A DNA stretch of 64,000 bases from Turritopsis dohrnii. Taxonomy: Eukaryota > Cnidaria > Hydrozoa > Anthoathecata > Oceaniidae. Positions 55,063 through 64,000 of this stretch are shown piece by piece; the stretch's first letter is position 1; each line of letters starts with the position of its first letter. The notes beneath the pieces were generated by a model that ran no database searches, was not told the DNA's origin, and saw only the letters and a program-made list of their open reading frames with translations. Both the position numbers and the translations under genes were made by a program. The stretch spans positions 124,001 to 188,000 of the forward strand of contig BQMF02000034.1 of the NCBI GenBank assembly GCA_027922465.2, in the 5' to 3' direction.

Positions 55063-55797
55063 AGGGAAATTAAGCCTTAAAATTTCTTTTCTGAATTTGA
55101 GCATGAAATACTTCATTTATCCTAGAGGAACACCTTTTTATGTATAAAAGATATTCCAAATGAAAAAAACTGCTAAAAAAACAACTTAGTTAAATCGCCA
55201 TTACAGCTTTCGTTATAAATATCATGACGTCACAGAGCGAATTTCATTTGCAGAAACATCAGACGTAGGCAGCACATGATGACATGTTTTTTACGCCTAT
55301 GTTCTAAAGATAGGAGAAACGGTAGAAAAACAACAAAGACAACACGAACATAACATAACAATCTTAAACATCAAGAAACAGCAAAATGTAAAATAAGTTT
55401 ATCGTTAACGATTCAAGAAAAACAAAAACAGTCATACTGAAGATTTCATTTTTTATACATCTAAAATATACACATTTGTTCAAAAACTCACCTACGCACA
55501 TATACCTGCTATAAATCTAAAACGAAATACTTTTTAATAAAGGTTTTATATCACAAAGAACACAAGAACTTTCATCAACAAAGACAAAATATTGTAGTTT
55601 ATGTAATCCTTACAAAAAGAACGCTGTGACGTCAAAATTTCCATCGCAGAGCACTGCAATGGCGTCTGTTGTTAGATACTAAATAACGAAAAACTGAGAA
55701 TAGTTATCATTTAAAATAATTTTTAATGGTCACAGAAGATCAATGAGACCTTTCTGCAGCTAATATAAAAAGTTTTTGATAAAGGCTTAATTTCCCT
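55063..55797. mobile_element. MITE, 735 bp, with TAA target duplication
   Basis: The inverted ends AGGGAAATTAAGCCTT (55063) and the inverse ending at 55797 are flanked by TAA at 55060-55062 and 55798-55800, as in Harbinger elements. The interior contains GACGTCACAGAGCG and related CpG-bearing stretches but no gene. It lies five codons into the Harbinger-3 transposase. Confidence 0.8.
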
Positions 55798-55805
55798 TAA
55801 TTTCC

Positions 55806-56110
55806 TTAAAGAAACTAGCAATTTCACCTAGTAGCTAGGCGTGACAATTTTTAACAAACTATTTTTTAAACCCAATCCAACAATTTGGAATCTGCTTCTA
55901 ACCTGCAAATGATACAAATGGTTGCACTGTGACACATTCTCTGTTTTCACGTTACATCCTCTGACAAGCGTCTCCTTTACCAGCATAAAACAAACCAGAA
56001 CAAGTGCCATCTACACCATAATTAATAAATTGTGGTGTTTCATCGCAGTTAAAAATTCTCGTTGTATCTATATCTCCTTTCCAGATCCCCTTGTCGTCTT
56101 GTTGAGCATA
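55806..56110 (-). repeat. Inverted duplication, right arm (copy of pogo exon 3/intron 3)
   Basis: This is the reverse complement of 54089-54392. It abuts the MITE on the left (five bases away) and the Harbinger-3 coding sequence on the right. It carries part of the host transposase exon and its intron, so it was copied as DNA, not from spliced RNA. Confidence 0.9.
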
Positions 56111-57220
56111 AATGGATTGCGGAGAGTGAGAGAGCTGCTCCTCATTCTGTATGCAAATGATTTTTTAGACGATGAAGAATTTTTATTTCTTTATGATGCA
56201 AATTATTTGAGAGAATTATATCCCTACTGGAACTTTACGAGATTTGATATAAACGATTGGGATGATACTAGATGTAGAACTGAACTCAGATTTGCAAGGA
56301 AAGATCTTAATGAGCTTAAGCATGTGTTTGGAATTCCAGAAAAAATTGTGACAGTGCAAAGAACTAGATGTTCTGGAATGGAAGGTTTATGCATTCTTTT
56401 AAAGAGACTTGCCTATCCTTGCAGATTTTCAGACATAGCAGCACTTTTTGGAAGAAATCCAACAGAAATTTGCCTAATATTTCACTTTGTTTTGGACCAT
56501 ATGTACAATTTTCATAATCCCCTCCTTATGCAGTGGGACCAGCCATTTTTGCAACCACCAGCTTTGAATGAGTGCGCTCAAGCAATTCATGACAAAGGAG
56601 CACCTTTAAACAATTGCTTTGTATTTGTTGATGGAACAATATGTCCAATTCTTAGACCAGAAACAGATCAAAGGATAGTTTATAATGGACATAAGCGAAC
56701 TCATGCTTTAAAGTTTCAAAGCCTTGCTTTACCAAATGGCCTTATTGGTAGTTTAAGTGGTCCCTTCGAAGGGAAGCGCCATGACAGTGCTATGCTTCGT
56801 GAATCTGGACTTCTTGTTAACTTCTTGTTCTTGTTAACGTAATGCATGGAACGGTCATGAACCTTTATGTATATATGGAGACATGGCATATTCTTTGAGT
56901 GTACACCTACAAACACCATTCACAAATGCAAGGCTAACTCAAGATCAGAAAAATTACAACAAAGCCATGAGTTCTTTGAGAACTTCAGTAGAATGGTTAT
57001 TTGGAGAATTGAAAAACTTTTTTAAATTTGTTGACTACAAAAAACAATTAAAAATTGGTCTTAGTCCAGTTGGAAAACTATTTGTAGTCTGTGGTTTGTT
57101 GCATAATGCACGTGCTTGTTTGTATGGAAACTTAGTGTCAGAATATTTCAATATTGACCCACCAAGTCTGAGAGAATATTTTCAAAGACCATAAAAATTT
57201 GTAGACAAACAGTTTTTATT

Positions 57221-57720
57221 TATACTAGCCGCCAAGGCGGCGTCGCTCGCCGCCCATATCCTGCCTATCCATACCTGCTCTGTATCACTCTATCAATAAA
57301 CGTCAAATTTCCTTATAAACGGCTCGTACAACTTGTGCTCAACCAGAAGCAGATTCCAACTCACAACCTCTGGTAAAACCAATCTTTTATCAGTGTAACA
57401 ATACACTCAAAACGCAGAGAGAGAAAACTTTTTTGTCCAAAATGTTTAATCAGTTAGTTTCTTTGTATTTGGTTGATCTACTGTTTTCAAAGCCAAGTCA
57501 ACGTGGAATATAAAACTAACAATAATGATAAAAACAAAACGTTATATTCCTATTAGTTCATCAGCCAAAAAAGTCACGTTCGATTGGGGTTACAATGTAT
57601 TTGCTTCGAACTCACGTTGCACACAAAAAAAGAAATAATTTCGCTCACAACTTAATCTACCATTTTGCGTGACTTACAAACAAACAAACAAACAGAGAAT
57701 CGGCTATTAATATATAGACT
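57221..57720. repeat. Short dispersed insert with a GC-rich hairpin at one end
   Basis: It begins TATACTAGCCGCCAAGGCGG (a GCCGCC-AA-GGCGGC hairpin) and ends CTATTAATATATAGACT with a short (CAAA)n at 57676-57692. Composition and ends differ from the surrounding Harbinger-3 non-coding DNA. The class is unknown (SINE- or Helitron-like). Confidence 0.4.
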
Positions 57721-58027
57721 ATCTACTAGTTTTTACAATACAATATCAACAAGTTTATCATAACAACAAACAATGTACAAGTTTGTGAAATTTCTTACAA
57801 TTTTATAGAAATTTCTTAAAATAAAAGCTTTGTTTAATTCAGATTTGAACTCATCAAAACAAAAGTTTCTAGGATTTTTAACCTCTTCATCAAAATCTTT
57901 ATAAAACAGAACTTCTGGAAGTTAATGTTAAAAAAGTTGCCGAGTTTAGTTATTTGACAACAAGTTGTTTATTTTTTTAAAAAGTGTATACTTTTGGATA
58001 GATTTCACTTAAATAATTTCTATCAAC

Positions 58028-58811
58028 TCAATAAAAAAAGAGTTCAAAGAAGAACAGAATATAAACAAAATAACTTGACAGGCTTAACAAAACAAGTTTT
58101 AACTTAACATATATCTGTCCAGCAAGTTTACTTTTTTTCTTATCAAACATTATTTTGAACTGTTCTTGTTGCTGTTGCATCATGAAGAGAAACTGTTGTT
58201 GCATCAATGTTTGTTGTTCCTGCATGTTTTTCAAAATATTTGTAAATTCTGCTTGTTGATTTTGTTTCATTTTTAGTTCCTCTTCTTTGTATTTCTGGTC
58301 TACTTCTAATTTATGGTTAAGAAAATCAATAGTGTCTGAAGTTGACCTACGAGATCTCTTTTCCTTAGGAGAAGTGTCATCAGACTTTCTTTTCAATGTT
58401 TCACTATGTCGTTCCATAGCGGATTGTCGAATTTCTAAAGATTTGTTTCGTTCAGCTTCAACTGTTGCTTTTTTTTGATTCTGTTCCTCAGCATACTGTC
58501 GATCAGATTCTTCAGAAAGATTTGTCAGTTCTTCTAACAACACATCACGTTCTGAAATTTCTTCTCCCCCTTGTCCTGTACTTCGGATTTCTTTGTTACT
58601 GGCTGCAGTATAATATTTACTAATGTTTGTGAATCTATCTCTTACACCTCTTTTTGTAGCACAGTTGTTGAACTCTTCCAAACTGTTTAAGGTTGTCGCT
58701 ATGCTTTGTAGGATTACTCCTCTCTCCCTGGAGCCTGATTTATGCGAAAACAAGTCTTGGGATATCATTTCTCTCATTAAAGGATATATTCCTTTGCATC
58801 ATTCCAGATCA
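58028..58811 (-). pseudogene. Myb/SANT-like DNA-binding protein of Harbinger-3
   Basis: Reading leftwards, MIWNDAKEYIL opens the Myb-like domain. A one-base shift (TTTAATG near 58775) leads to MREMISQDLFSHKSGSRERG, QSIATTLNSLEEF and KRGVRDRFTNISKYY. A coiled coil follows (ERDVLLEELTNLSEESDRQY), then a nuclear signal (KEKRSRRS) and a Gln-rich stretch (MQEQQTLMQQQ...). Its counterpart in Harbinger-2 has the same order. The hydrophobic end after 58110 is atypical and may reflect a lost stop. It would be the DNA-binding partner of the transposase. Confidence 0.7.
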
Positions 58812-60910
58812 TAACAGGTCTAAGTAATAAAAACACAGTAACAGTGATCCTAACCATGTGACCCTTTCATGTTTACATACATATCCTGTGTAAAAAGAAC
58901 TTGTAATACTATTTGTCTGACAGAAACCAACATAAAATTAGATAATATATACACACATCTCCTTAAAAAAAATATATCGATATACATTCACCAAAAATGA
59001 TCCATTAGTACTATATACAGCTTACTTTCTGGCAGCATGAGCTACAGGACGAGCTGCGACGTGAAAAACATTAGTGTCCAGTCTTTTTTTACTCCCAGGA
59101 AACCCCAAACTGGCGTTCGCGGCGTCTTGCTAAAACAGCCTAGTATGAAAAAGAGAAAGCGTCAATGTTTACTGATTTTAACACTTTAAATAGAGAAGCC
59201 TTCATGGTTATTCTAGCAAACATTTGGGATAAATGGGTTTCCAAAGAGGGTATCAGCAATGCTGCAAGAAAGGTTGGTATCACGTCAACCAAACTAAGCG
59301 TAGAGATGATGCAGCAAGACAAATTTGAAAGGGCTGCCGCAGTCATTGATACGAATGATGACGATGCAAACTCATCTGCAATTTCAACATCATCAACTTT
59401 GTCGATTATCTCTCCTGATAAAAGACGTGGCTCAGCACATCATTGGCAAGATAAATTCAACCAGGCCATGGGTATCATAGATGAATTGCACGAAAAGAGC
59501 ATTGTGCTGAAAGAAATCCCGGGTTTCTTGTCTGTGCAAAAGGTTAAACCAAAGCTGTCTAAGAAAAAATACAAGGATCACACAAGTCCATGGATCAATG
59601 AAGGCAAAGAATGTGCTCAGTGTACTGAAAGACATTGAGAATAAGAAACATGACCAAGTCAAAAGTAAGGAAGCCACTGCCAAGAAGAAGGAAGATACAA
59701 AACATGCATTACTCAAGTGCAAAGAGAAATGTATTTGTGAAAAACCAAAATGCGAACCATTCGGGCTCAAGCAATGTCCAGTTTGTCAAGAAATTTTGAA
59801 GTCAGCTTGTAGTAAAGCCAAGTGCAAAGTTGATGGGATAAAGCCAGTCATGATTGTTCCAGCAGCAGCTACAGCAAGTTCTTCAAAGAGGAAAGCACCT
59901 GCTTCTGAATCAGAGGAAAGTGAATCAGATTTTGGTGATACCGATTTTGATGGTACCGAGAGTGATTTGGAAAGTGAAGCCAGCAACACAGATGATCTAA
60001 GTGCTGTGGATATCTTAAGAGCAACTTGGAAAACACTCAGCCCTCCAATGACTGAGGATTCTATCTTGGGGAAATGGTATGGTGTAGTGTACTGTGCAAA
60101 GCGCACTATCAAGCTGTTTATTGGTAAAATCTTGAAGCGTTTCTTGGCTGATGAAAGTGGGTTTGTTGAGAAATCGGAAGTTTGGTGCTTGAAGCCCAAA
60201 GTAGGCTCTGGCACCATTCTTGAAGATACACCACCGCATTTACCAGATGTATCACTGTTTGACCTGGCTGATGTGATTTATGGTCCTCTGAAAGTGGTTC
60301 CTTTAAAATCTGACAAATTTAATGTTCCAGATTATGAAAAAGCTGTCGAACATTTCCACAATGTAAAGATTATGAACAGAAACAGCATTTGGTAGGCTAT
60401 TTTCACTTAATTTTTTCATTTGTAGTTGAAAAATATTGTTCCTATTGAAAGAAATTGTGTTTCAGAGAAGGATTTCTTGAAATCGACCAGTTGTTCGTTG
60501 ATTTTTTTTATATATTGACTAATGTCATTTTTAGAAAAAATGCACCCCAAAACCCACAGTCAAAATTTTGAGTTTTGGGTCTAAATATCTCAAGATAGGT
60601 TAAAGACTCAATTCCAGTAGCTCTAATATCAAAGATGGGATATATTGGCTACCAGAATTCACCATAATAACAAACTAGTACCATGATTTTATCAGCATTT
60701 TTTCAAAAAACGTGTTTTTTTCATGTTGTTTTTATTGCTGTTACAGGTCTGTAATTTTCTGTAAAGAGCTTACTATGTAAAAAATTATTGTTTTCTGTTT
60801 AGCCCTTTTACTAATGTATCTGGAAATGCATATTAGCACTTTGTTTCCCATAAGGAGTATAACTGACATTGCCTTTTATGAAATTGTGGGTTTTGGGGTG
60901 CAACCACCTG

Positions 60911-61436
60911 TAGTTTAATAATAAATAAAATAACCAGAAGCATCATAATTTTGATAAGGAATAAGATGACAAAATATCCTTAAAATCTAATATTTCGGCT
61001 TCTATCCTGAAGCCATTGTCAAAGAATAAAATTTTATTACAAGTAAGAGGTTAAAATTGTTAAAATCGTTAAAATCAATTAACCAATTCAAGTCTCATGA
61101 GAACAGTTTCAAAGGCACAGAAGTGTCTTGAACGTTCAAAGGAGGCTTAAATTTTTTAATCAATAATGCTTCAGATATCAAAAGCATTCTTTTGTTTCTG
61201 AAATTGCTACATATGACCTCAATGTTTTCCTCAATGTTGTTAAGGTTTGTTTGCCTCTCTGTGAGCTTACCTAGGCCTATGCACTATGGCTATTGCCTAT
61301 GCCTAATGATCACTTGTGGAGAGTTGATGTGTTGTGATAGGGAGGAAGAGATCATTATTACTGTGTATCAACCAGAGAAACACTGGTTGTTTGTCGTTTT
61401 AAACAACGAAAAAAACGAAATATTATATATAACTAG
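60911..61436. other. Stretch right of the pogo-like element, with a possible Penelope-like trace
   Basis: GGATAGAAGCCGAAATATTAG (minus strand, ~60985-61010) resembles sequence that often borders Penelope-like elements, but no protein is recoverable. The expected right end of Harbinger-2 is not seen. Confidence 0.3.
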
Positions 61437-64000
61437 TATCCCGTGGTAAAAATTTTTTACCGAGTTTAACTTCGAAAAGGATGTGTCAAATTCGCCTTTC
61501 CCGTGAACGATCCGCGTGACGAAAATTTCAATTTGGGAATTGGAAACCGAAAATGTAACCAAGTTTTAGAGCTCGAAAAACTGATCAAAAAATGTATGGG
61601 ATCATTTCGCTACGATCAACCGTTGCAGAGATATCGTCGATCAAGGATTTTAATGACGTCATAGCCGCAGTACTTAAAATAACCCGGGTAAAAATTTTTC
61701 ACCAGTTTTAATGAATTAATACGCTTGCTTAGAAATATACTGTGATACTTTATACTTAGGTATGCAAATTAGCTTTTGATATCACCTTATTCTTAAATAT
61801 GCGCAAATATAATGAAGAAATTGATACCTTCCAGTGATGATTCTTTCCACCAATCCAATATCAGAATAACAAATTCTTTCAATGAATATAATGACCTTCT
61901 CCAACAAAACCAACATCATGATTTAAACCATGACATTCCACTGAAACCATCTTATTATAATATTAACCTAAAAGAATAAATTAAAAGTAAGGAGTGTCTG
62001 AGGAAAAAAGAATGACACAATGATACAAAAGGTTCAGATTTCATGGAAGCAGCAACAGAAATTCCCATGAATAATTCAAATTTAATAACCATAAAATAAC
62101 AAAAATAATAATAATAATAACTTATAATATCTTAGTATAACACATCCCACCAAATCTTTCTCAAAAACCTTGTTCAAAAAGACACTGAGAACTGCATCCA
62201 GTATAAAAGGTTTCTACAGGTGCTAATAAATAATGCGTGTCTGTTGTAGTCAGCAAAGTGATATATTTTATTTATGATAACTTATTGTAATACAAAAGAA
62301 CAATAACATATGTTCATCAGAAAGGTGTATTAAATAGCGTTTTGATTAAGCATTAACCATTTTCTACGACATTTAAACAGCCATTTCATACATCATCGAA
62401 CTGTAAAATAAGTCGGTGAGGTAACGATAACGATATAACTTCGCAAAGATGAAAAGTTTGATAAAATAAATCACAAAATATAATAATAATAATAATAACG
62501 AATATATTTCAGCATATCCAAATATGTACATTGGCTCTTCATCTGAATATTGCGTATGTGTGTAACCCGTGTAAAAATTTTTTACAGGTTTTAATCGATG
62601 TGAGCTGAACAGAGAGAAAGGCTTAGTATAATGAATTTTAGTATGATAAAGTTCCTCAATTGTTTGGAATGTAGAATGTTTAGAATGTAGTATCCCGTGT
62701 AGAACAGCGTGTAGAACACGGGTTTTAATTCATCAAAAATAAAAATACGCGCTGTGCGTCCACTTTTTTCACTTTTTACATAAATTGCATAAATTGAAGA
62801 TGCAATGCAATGGTTCCCCATCATTAAAAATATCTAACGTCAATACAAAAAAAAACACTCTTCACTCTTTTAATCAAAAATCTCTAGGTATTCCGGCTAA
62901 AGCATATATTTAGTTCAATACTGGAGTTATGAACAGAAAAACTTTTTAATCAGAAGATCTGAAACACATCAAAATATTCGTAATAAGTCTTTCACGATAC
63001 GATATATGCAGTAGTATTAATAAATTGTGCGTACAGGTAAACAACAAAAAGATTAAAATCGCTGTAACTGTTCATGGAATCCACACCCCAATGTAAATAA
63101 AAACCAAACGCGAAAGTCGTAAAAGTGTCAAAATGTGAATTAAAAACAATTGCGATTTTCTTTACGAACCCAGACCGTCATGATTAAAAACCATGATATT
63201 AATTTCTTCAATCCCGTATTATTTGAAAAGTAATGACGCAGAAACCCTATTAATACTATAACAAAAAATAAAACAAACAAACAAAAAAGTTCTAAAGCGT
63301 ACTTACCCTAAAAACATTAATAAATCTTCGCGCAATACTTTCGTTGTTGTCTATTGTTTCTTGATCTCGCGAATAATCAAAACATTTGAAACGATTAAAT
63401 GCAATGCAATGTTTTCCCCTATACTAATCGTAGAAAAATATTAACCGCCGTGGTCTGACACTCCATTATGAATAAGTGACCGCAAAAACAACCCGAAATT
63501 TTAGAGAGTGAAAGCGTGAAAAAAGCGGATGCACAGCGCGTATTAGAATATAGATAGTATCCCGGGTAAAAACTTTTTACCGAACTTAACTTTGAAAACA
63601 TTAGGTCAAATCTGTCATTCCTGTGGTACGTACGCGTCACTCGCCACCCATGTTCAGTATGCGTTGTGTCACAGAATTTAACTCGTGTAAAAGTTTCTTT
63701 TCAGGCATTAATTTGTTATTACATTCAGAAGATTAAAAACAGAAACAAATAGCAACATGGCTCAGAATAATATATTTATACGCAGAAGAGAAGTAACTTT
63801 AATGTAAAAAAAATGGCAATATATAACACAGAACTGTTTACCCAGACATACGAAACCAAACATTGAATAACATTACAAAATGTGAATTGAAAACAAATTG
63901 ATACCTTCCAACTGTGTTTCTTTCGTGTGGAAGTTACATTATACAGCAACCATTAATGAATTTTTGAAATGATATATAGTCTGTTCTTCCCAAAACCATC
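61437..64000. repeat. Dispersed repeat family with CCCG(T/G)GTAAAAA signature
   Basis: Members start near 61437, 61681, 62563, 62691, 63558 and 63679; another is at 28252. The best pair (61437-61530 and 63558-63650) shares TATCCCG, GTAAAAA, TTTTTACCGA, TTAACTT and AAAAC in order. GTAAAAATTTTTTAC is itself a near-perfect palindrome. The opposite end of the unit, GCACAGCGCGTATTAGAATA followed by TAGATAG, stands at 63532 and in inverted form near 62745. AAT/TAA microsatellites lie at 62105-62122 and 62478-62500. No coding region is supported. Confidence 0.6.

Larger units (their letters stand above)
55050..57194 (+). pseudogene. Harbinger-3 transposase, start codon region disrupted
   Basis: ATGGCGGAC at 55050 is the expected start. 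After five codons the gene is cut by the MITE (55063-55797) plus the inverted duplication (to 56110). It resumes at 56114 with RRVRELLLILYANDFLDDEE, followed by LYPYWNFTRFD, MEGLCILLKRLAYPCRFSDI, CFVFVDGTICPILRP (first Asp), and LKFQSLALPNGLIGSLS. A shift near 56830 leads to IYGDMAYSLSVHL (second Asp) and TSVEWLFGELKNFFKF (Glu), ending YFQRP. The catalytic acids are all present. GDMAYS replaces the usual GDPAYP. Confidence 0.8.
54922..59140. mobile_element. Harbinger-3, nested in the pogo-like transposase
   Basis: The termini are GGCTGTTTTAGCAAGACG at 54922 and the inverse ending at 59140. GTA lies beside each end (54919-54921; 59143-59145 with two extra bases TA on the right), a 3-bp-type duplication. 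Genes are tail-to-tail: transposase rightwards (55050-57194) and Myb-like leftwards (58811-58028). A MITE and an inverted piece of the host transposase sit in the start of its transposase gene, and another insert occupies 57221-57720. Confidence 0.8.
53200..60395 (+). pseudogene. pogo-like (DDE_1) transposase, spliced, split by Harbinger-3
   Basis: Exons are 53200-53609, 53745-53868, 54047-54295, and 54573-54918 joined across Harbinger-3 to 59145-60395. Early exons hold the DNA-binding half (WCIANGKRGYAVLKTGQFP, SFWLRFHAKHSSHTIKRQG). The catalytic region has Asp in RIFNCDETPQF and Asp in VVLLSDGHSSRLN, then FVTPPDTTGVTQLLDQLNKN. The C-terminus has a Cys-rich finger (CICEKPKCEPFGLKQCPVC) and an acidic tract. 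Lesions are one shift in exon 2 (~53830), a TAA at 54244-54246, and a shift near 59605. The frame is restored exactly when the insertion is removed (HQE then YEKEKASMF). The first exon and start codon were not located. Confidence 0.8.
52654..60910 (+). mobile_element. pogo/Tigger-like element, 8.26 kb including nested Harbinger-3
   Basis: Perfect 25-bp inverted termini start CAGGTGGTTGCACCCCAAAA at 52654 and end at 60910, flanked by TA (52652-52653 and 60911-60912). The core GCACCCCAAAACCC recurs subterminally near 52844, 53016 and 60542. One intron-bearing transposase gene lies inside. Without Harbinger-3 and its duplications the element would be ~4.0 kb. It is inserted in the 5' flank of the Harbinger-2 Myb-like gene. 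Confidence 0.85.

Noticed and set aside
55922..56110. N-terminal extension of the Harbinger-3 transposase
   Set aside because: These codons are antisense to the duplicated pogo exon, so the long open frame there is accidental.

Overview
This is a piece of an AT-rich animal genome. Genes have small exons with ordinary GT-AG introns, there is no operon layout, and several transposon families pack into 64 kb. The mix (ISL2EU, hAT, Harbinger, piggyBac, an Academ-like XPG-nuclease element, mariner, pogo-like, Helitron, Penelope-like and CR1/L2-type LINE sequences), together with an intron-bearing integrase-core gene and a HECT gene, looks most like an early-branching metazoan. A cnidarian is my best guess. 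That is inference from family content; no marker in the window settles the species.

Layout. 1-2.57 kb: right part of an ISL2EU-type element (transposase tail, then a convergent SAP-SWIM-YqaJ nuclease gene). 2.75-6.22 kb: a broken hAT element with CAGTG termini and a 5-bp target duplication, inserted in a short exon-like repeat that has a second copy at 27.5 kb. 7.35-12.65 kb: a LINE split by a nearly intact Harbinger element (8.39-11.18 kb). 12.65-14.0 kb: the 3' half of a piggyBac ending at TTAA. 14.16-16.49 kb: a segment bracketed by seven same-strand copies of GTGAGTGACACTAC. 16.56-20.54 kb: a decayed Academ-like element with a tRNA-derived SINE inside. 21.45-22.73 kb: exons of a BEN-domain-like gene with a LINE (to 26.95 kb) in its 5' intron. 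29.3-31.8 kb: a tandem repeat and a decayed Helitron helicase.

32.3-48.5 kb holds the best host-like genes: a five-exon integrase-core protein with all three catalytic acids; a five-exon coiled-coil pseudokinase starting 156 bp after it; and, after a gene-poor stretch with foldback elements and a Penelope fragment, a HECT E3 ligase gene read from the opposite strand with at least six exons. The integrase and pseudokinase frames join cleanly across introns, apart from one weak integrase donor. The HECT frame joins if one ambiguous 37-bp candidate exon is left out.

48.75-60.9 kb is a stack of transposons: Harbinger-2 is split by an intact mariner (49.6-51.4 kb) and by an 8.3-kb pogo-like element (52.65-60.91 kb). 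The pogo-like transposase gene is split by Harbinger-3 (54.92-59.14 kb), which carries a 735-bp MITE and a ~304-bp inverted copy of its own host's exon. From 61.4 kb to the end there is a dispersed repeat family with the signature CCCG(T/G)GTAAAAA and no gene.

Most coding sequence is therefore mobile. The host-like genes are the integrase-core, pseudokinase, HECT and BEN-like ones. Exon limits were read by eye from splice consensus and frame continuity and have no transcript support.
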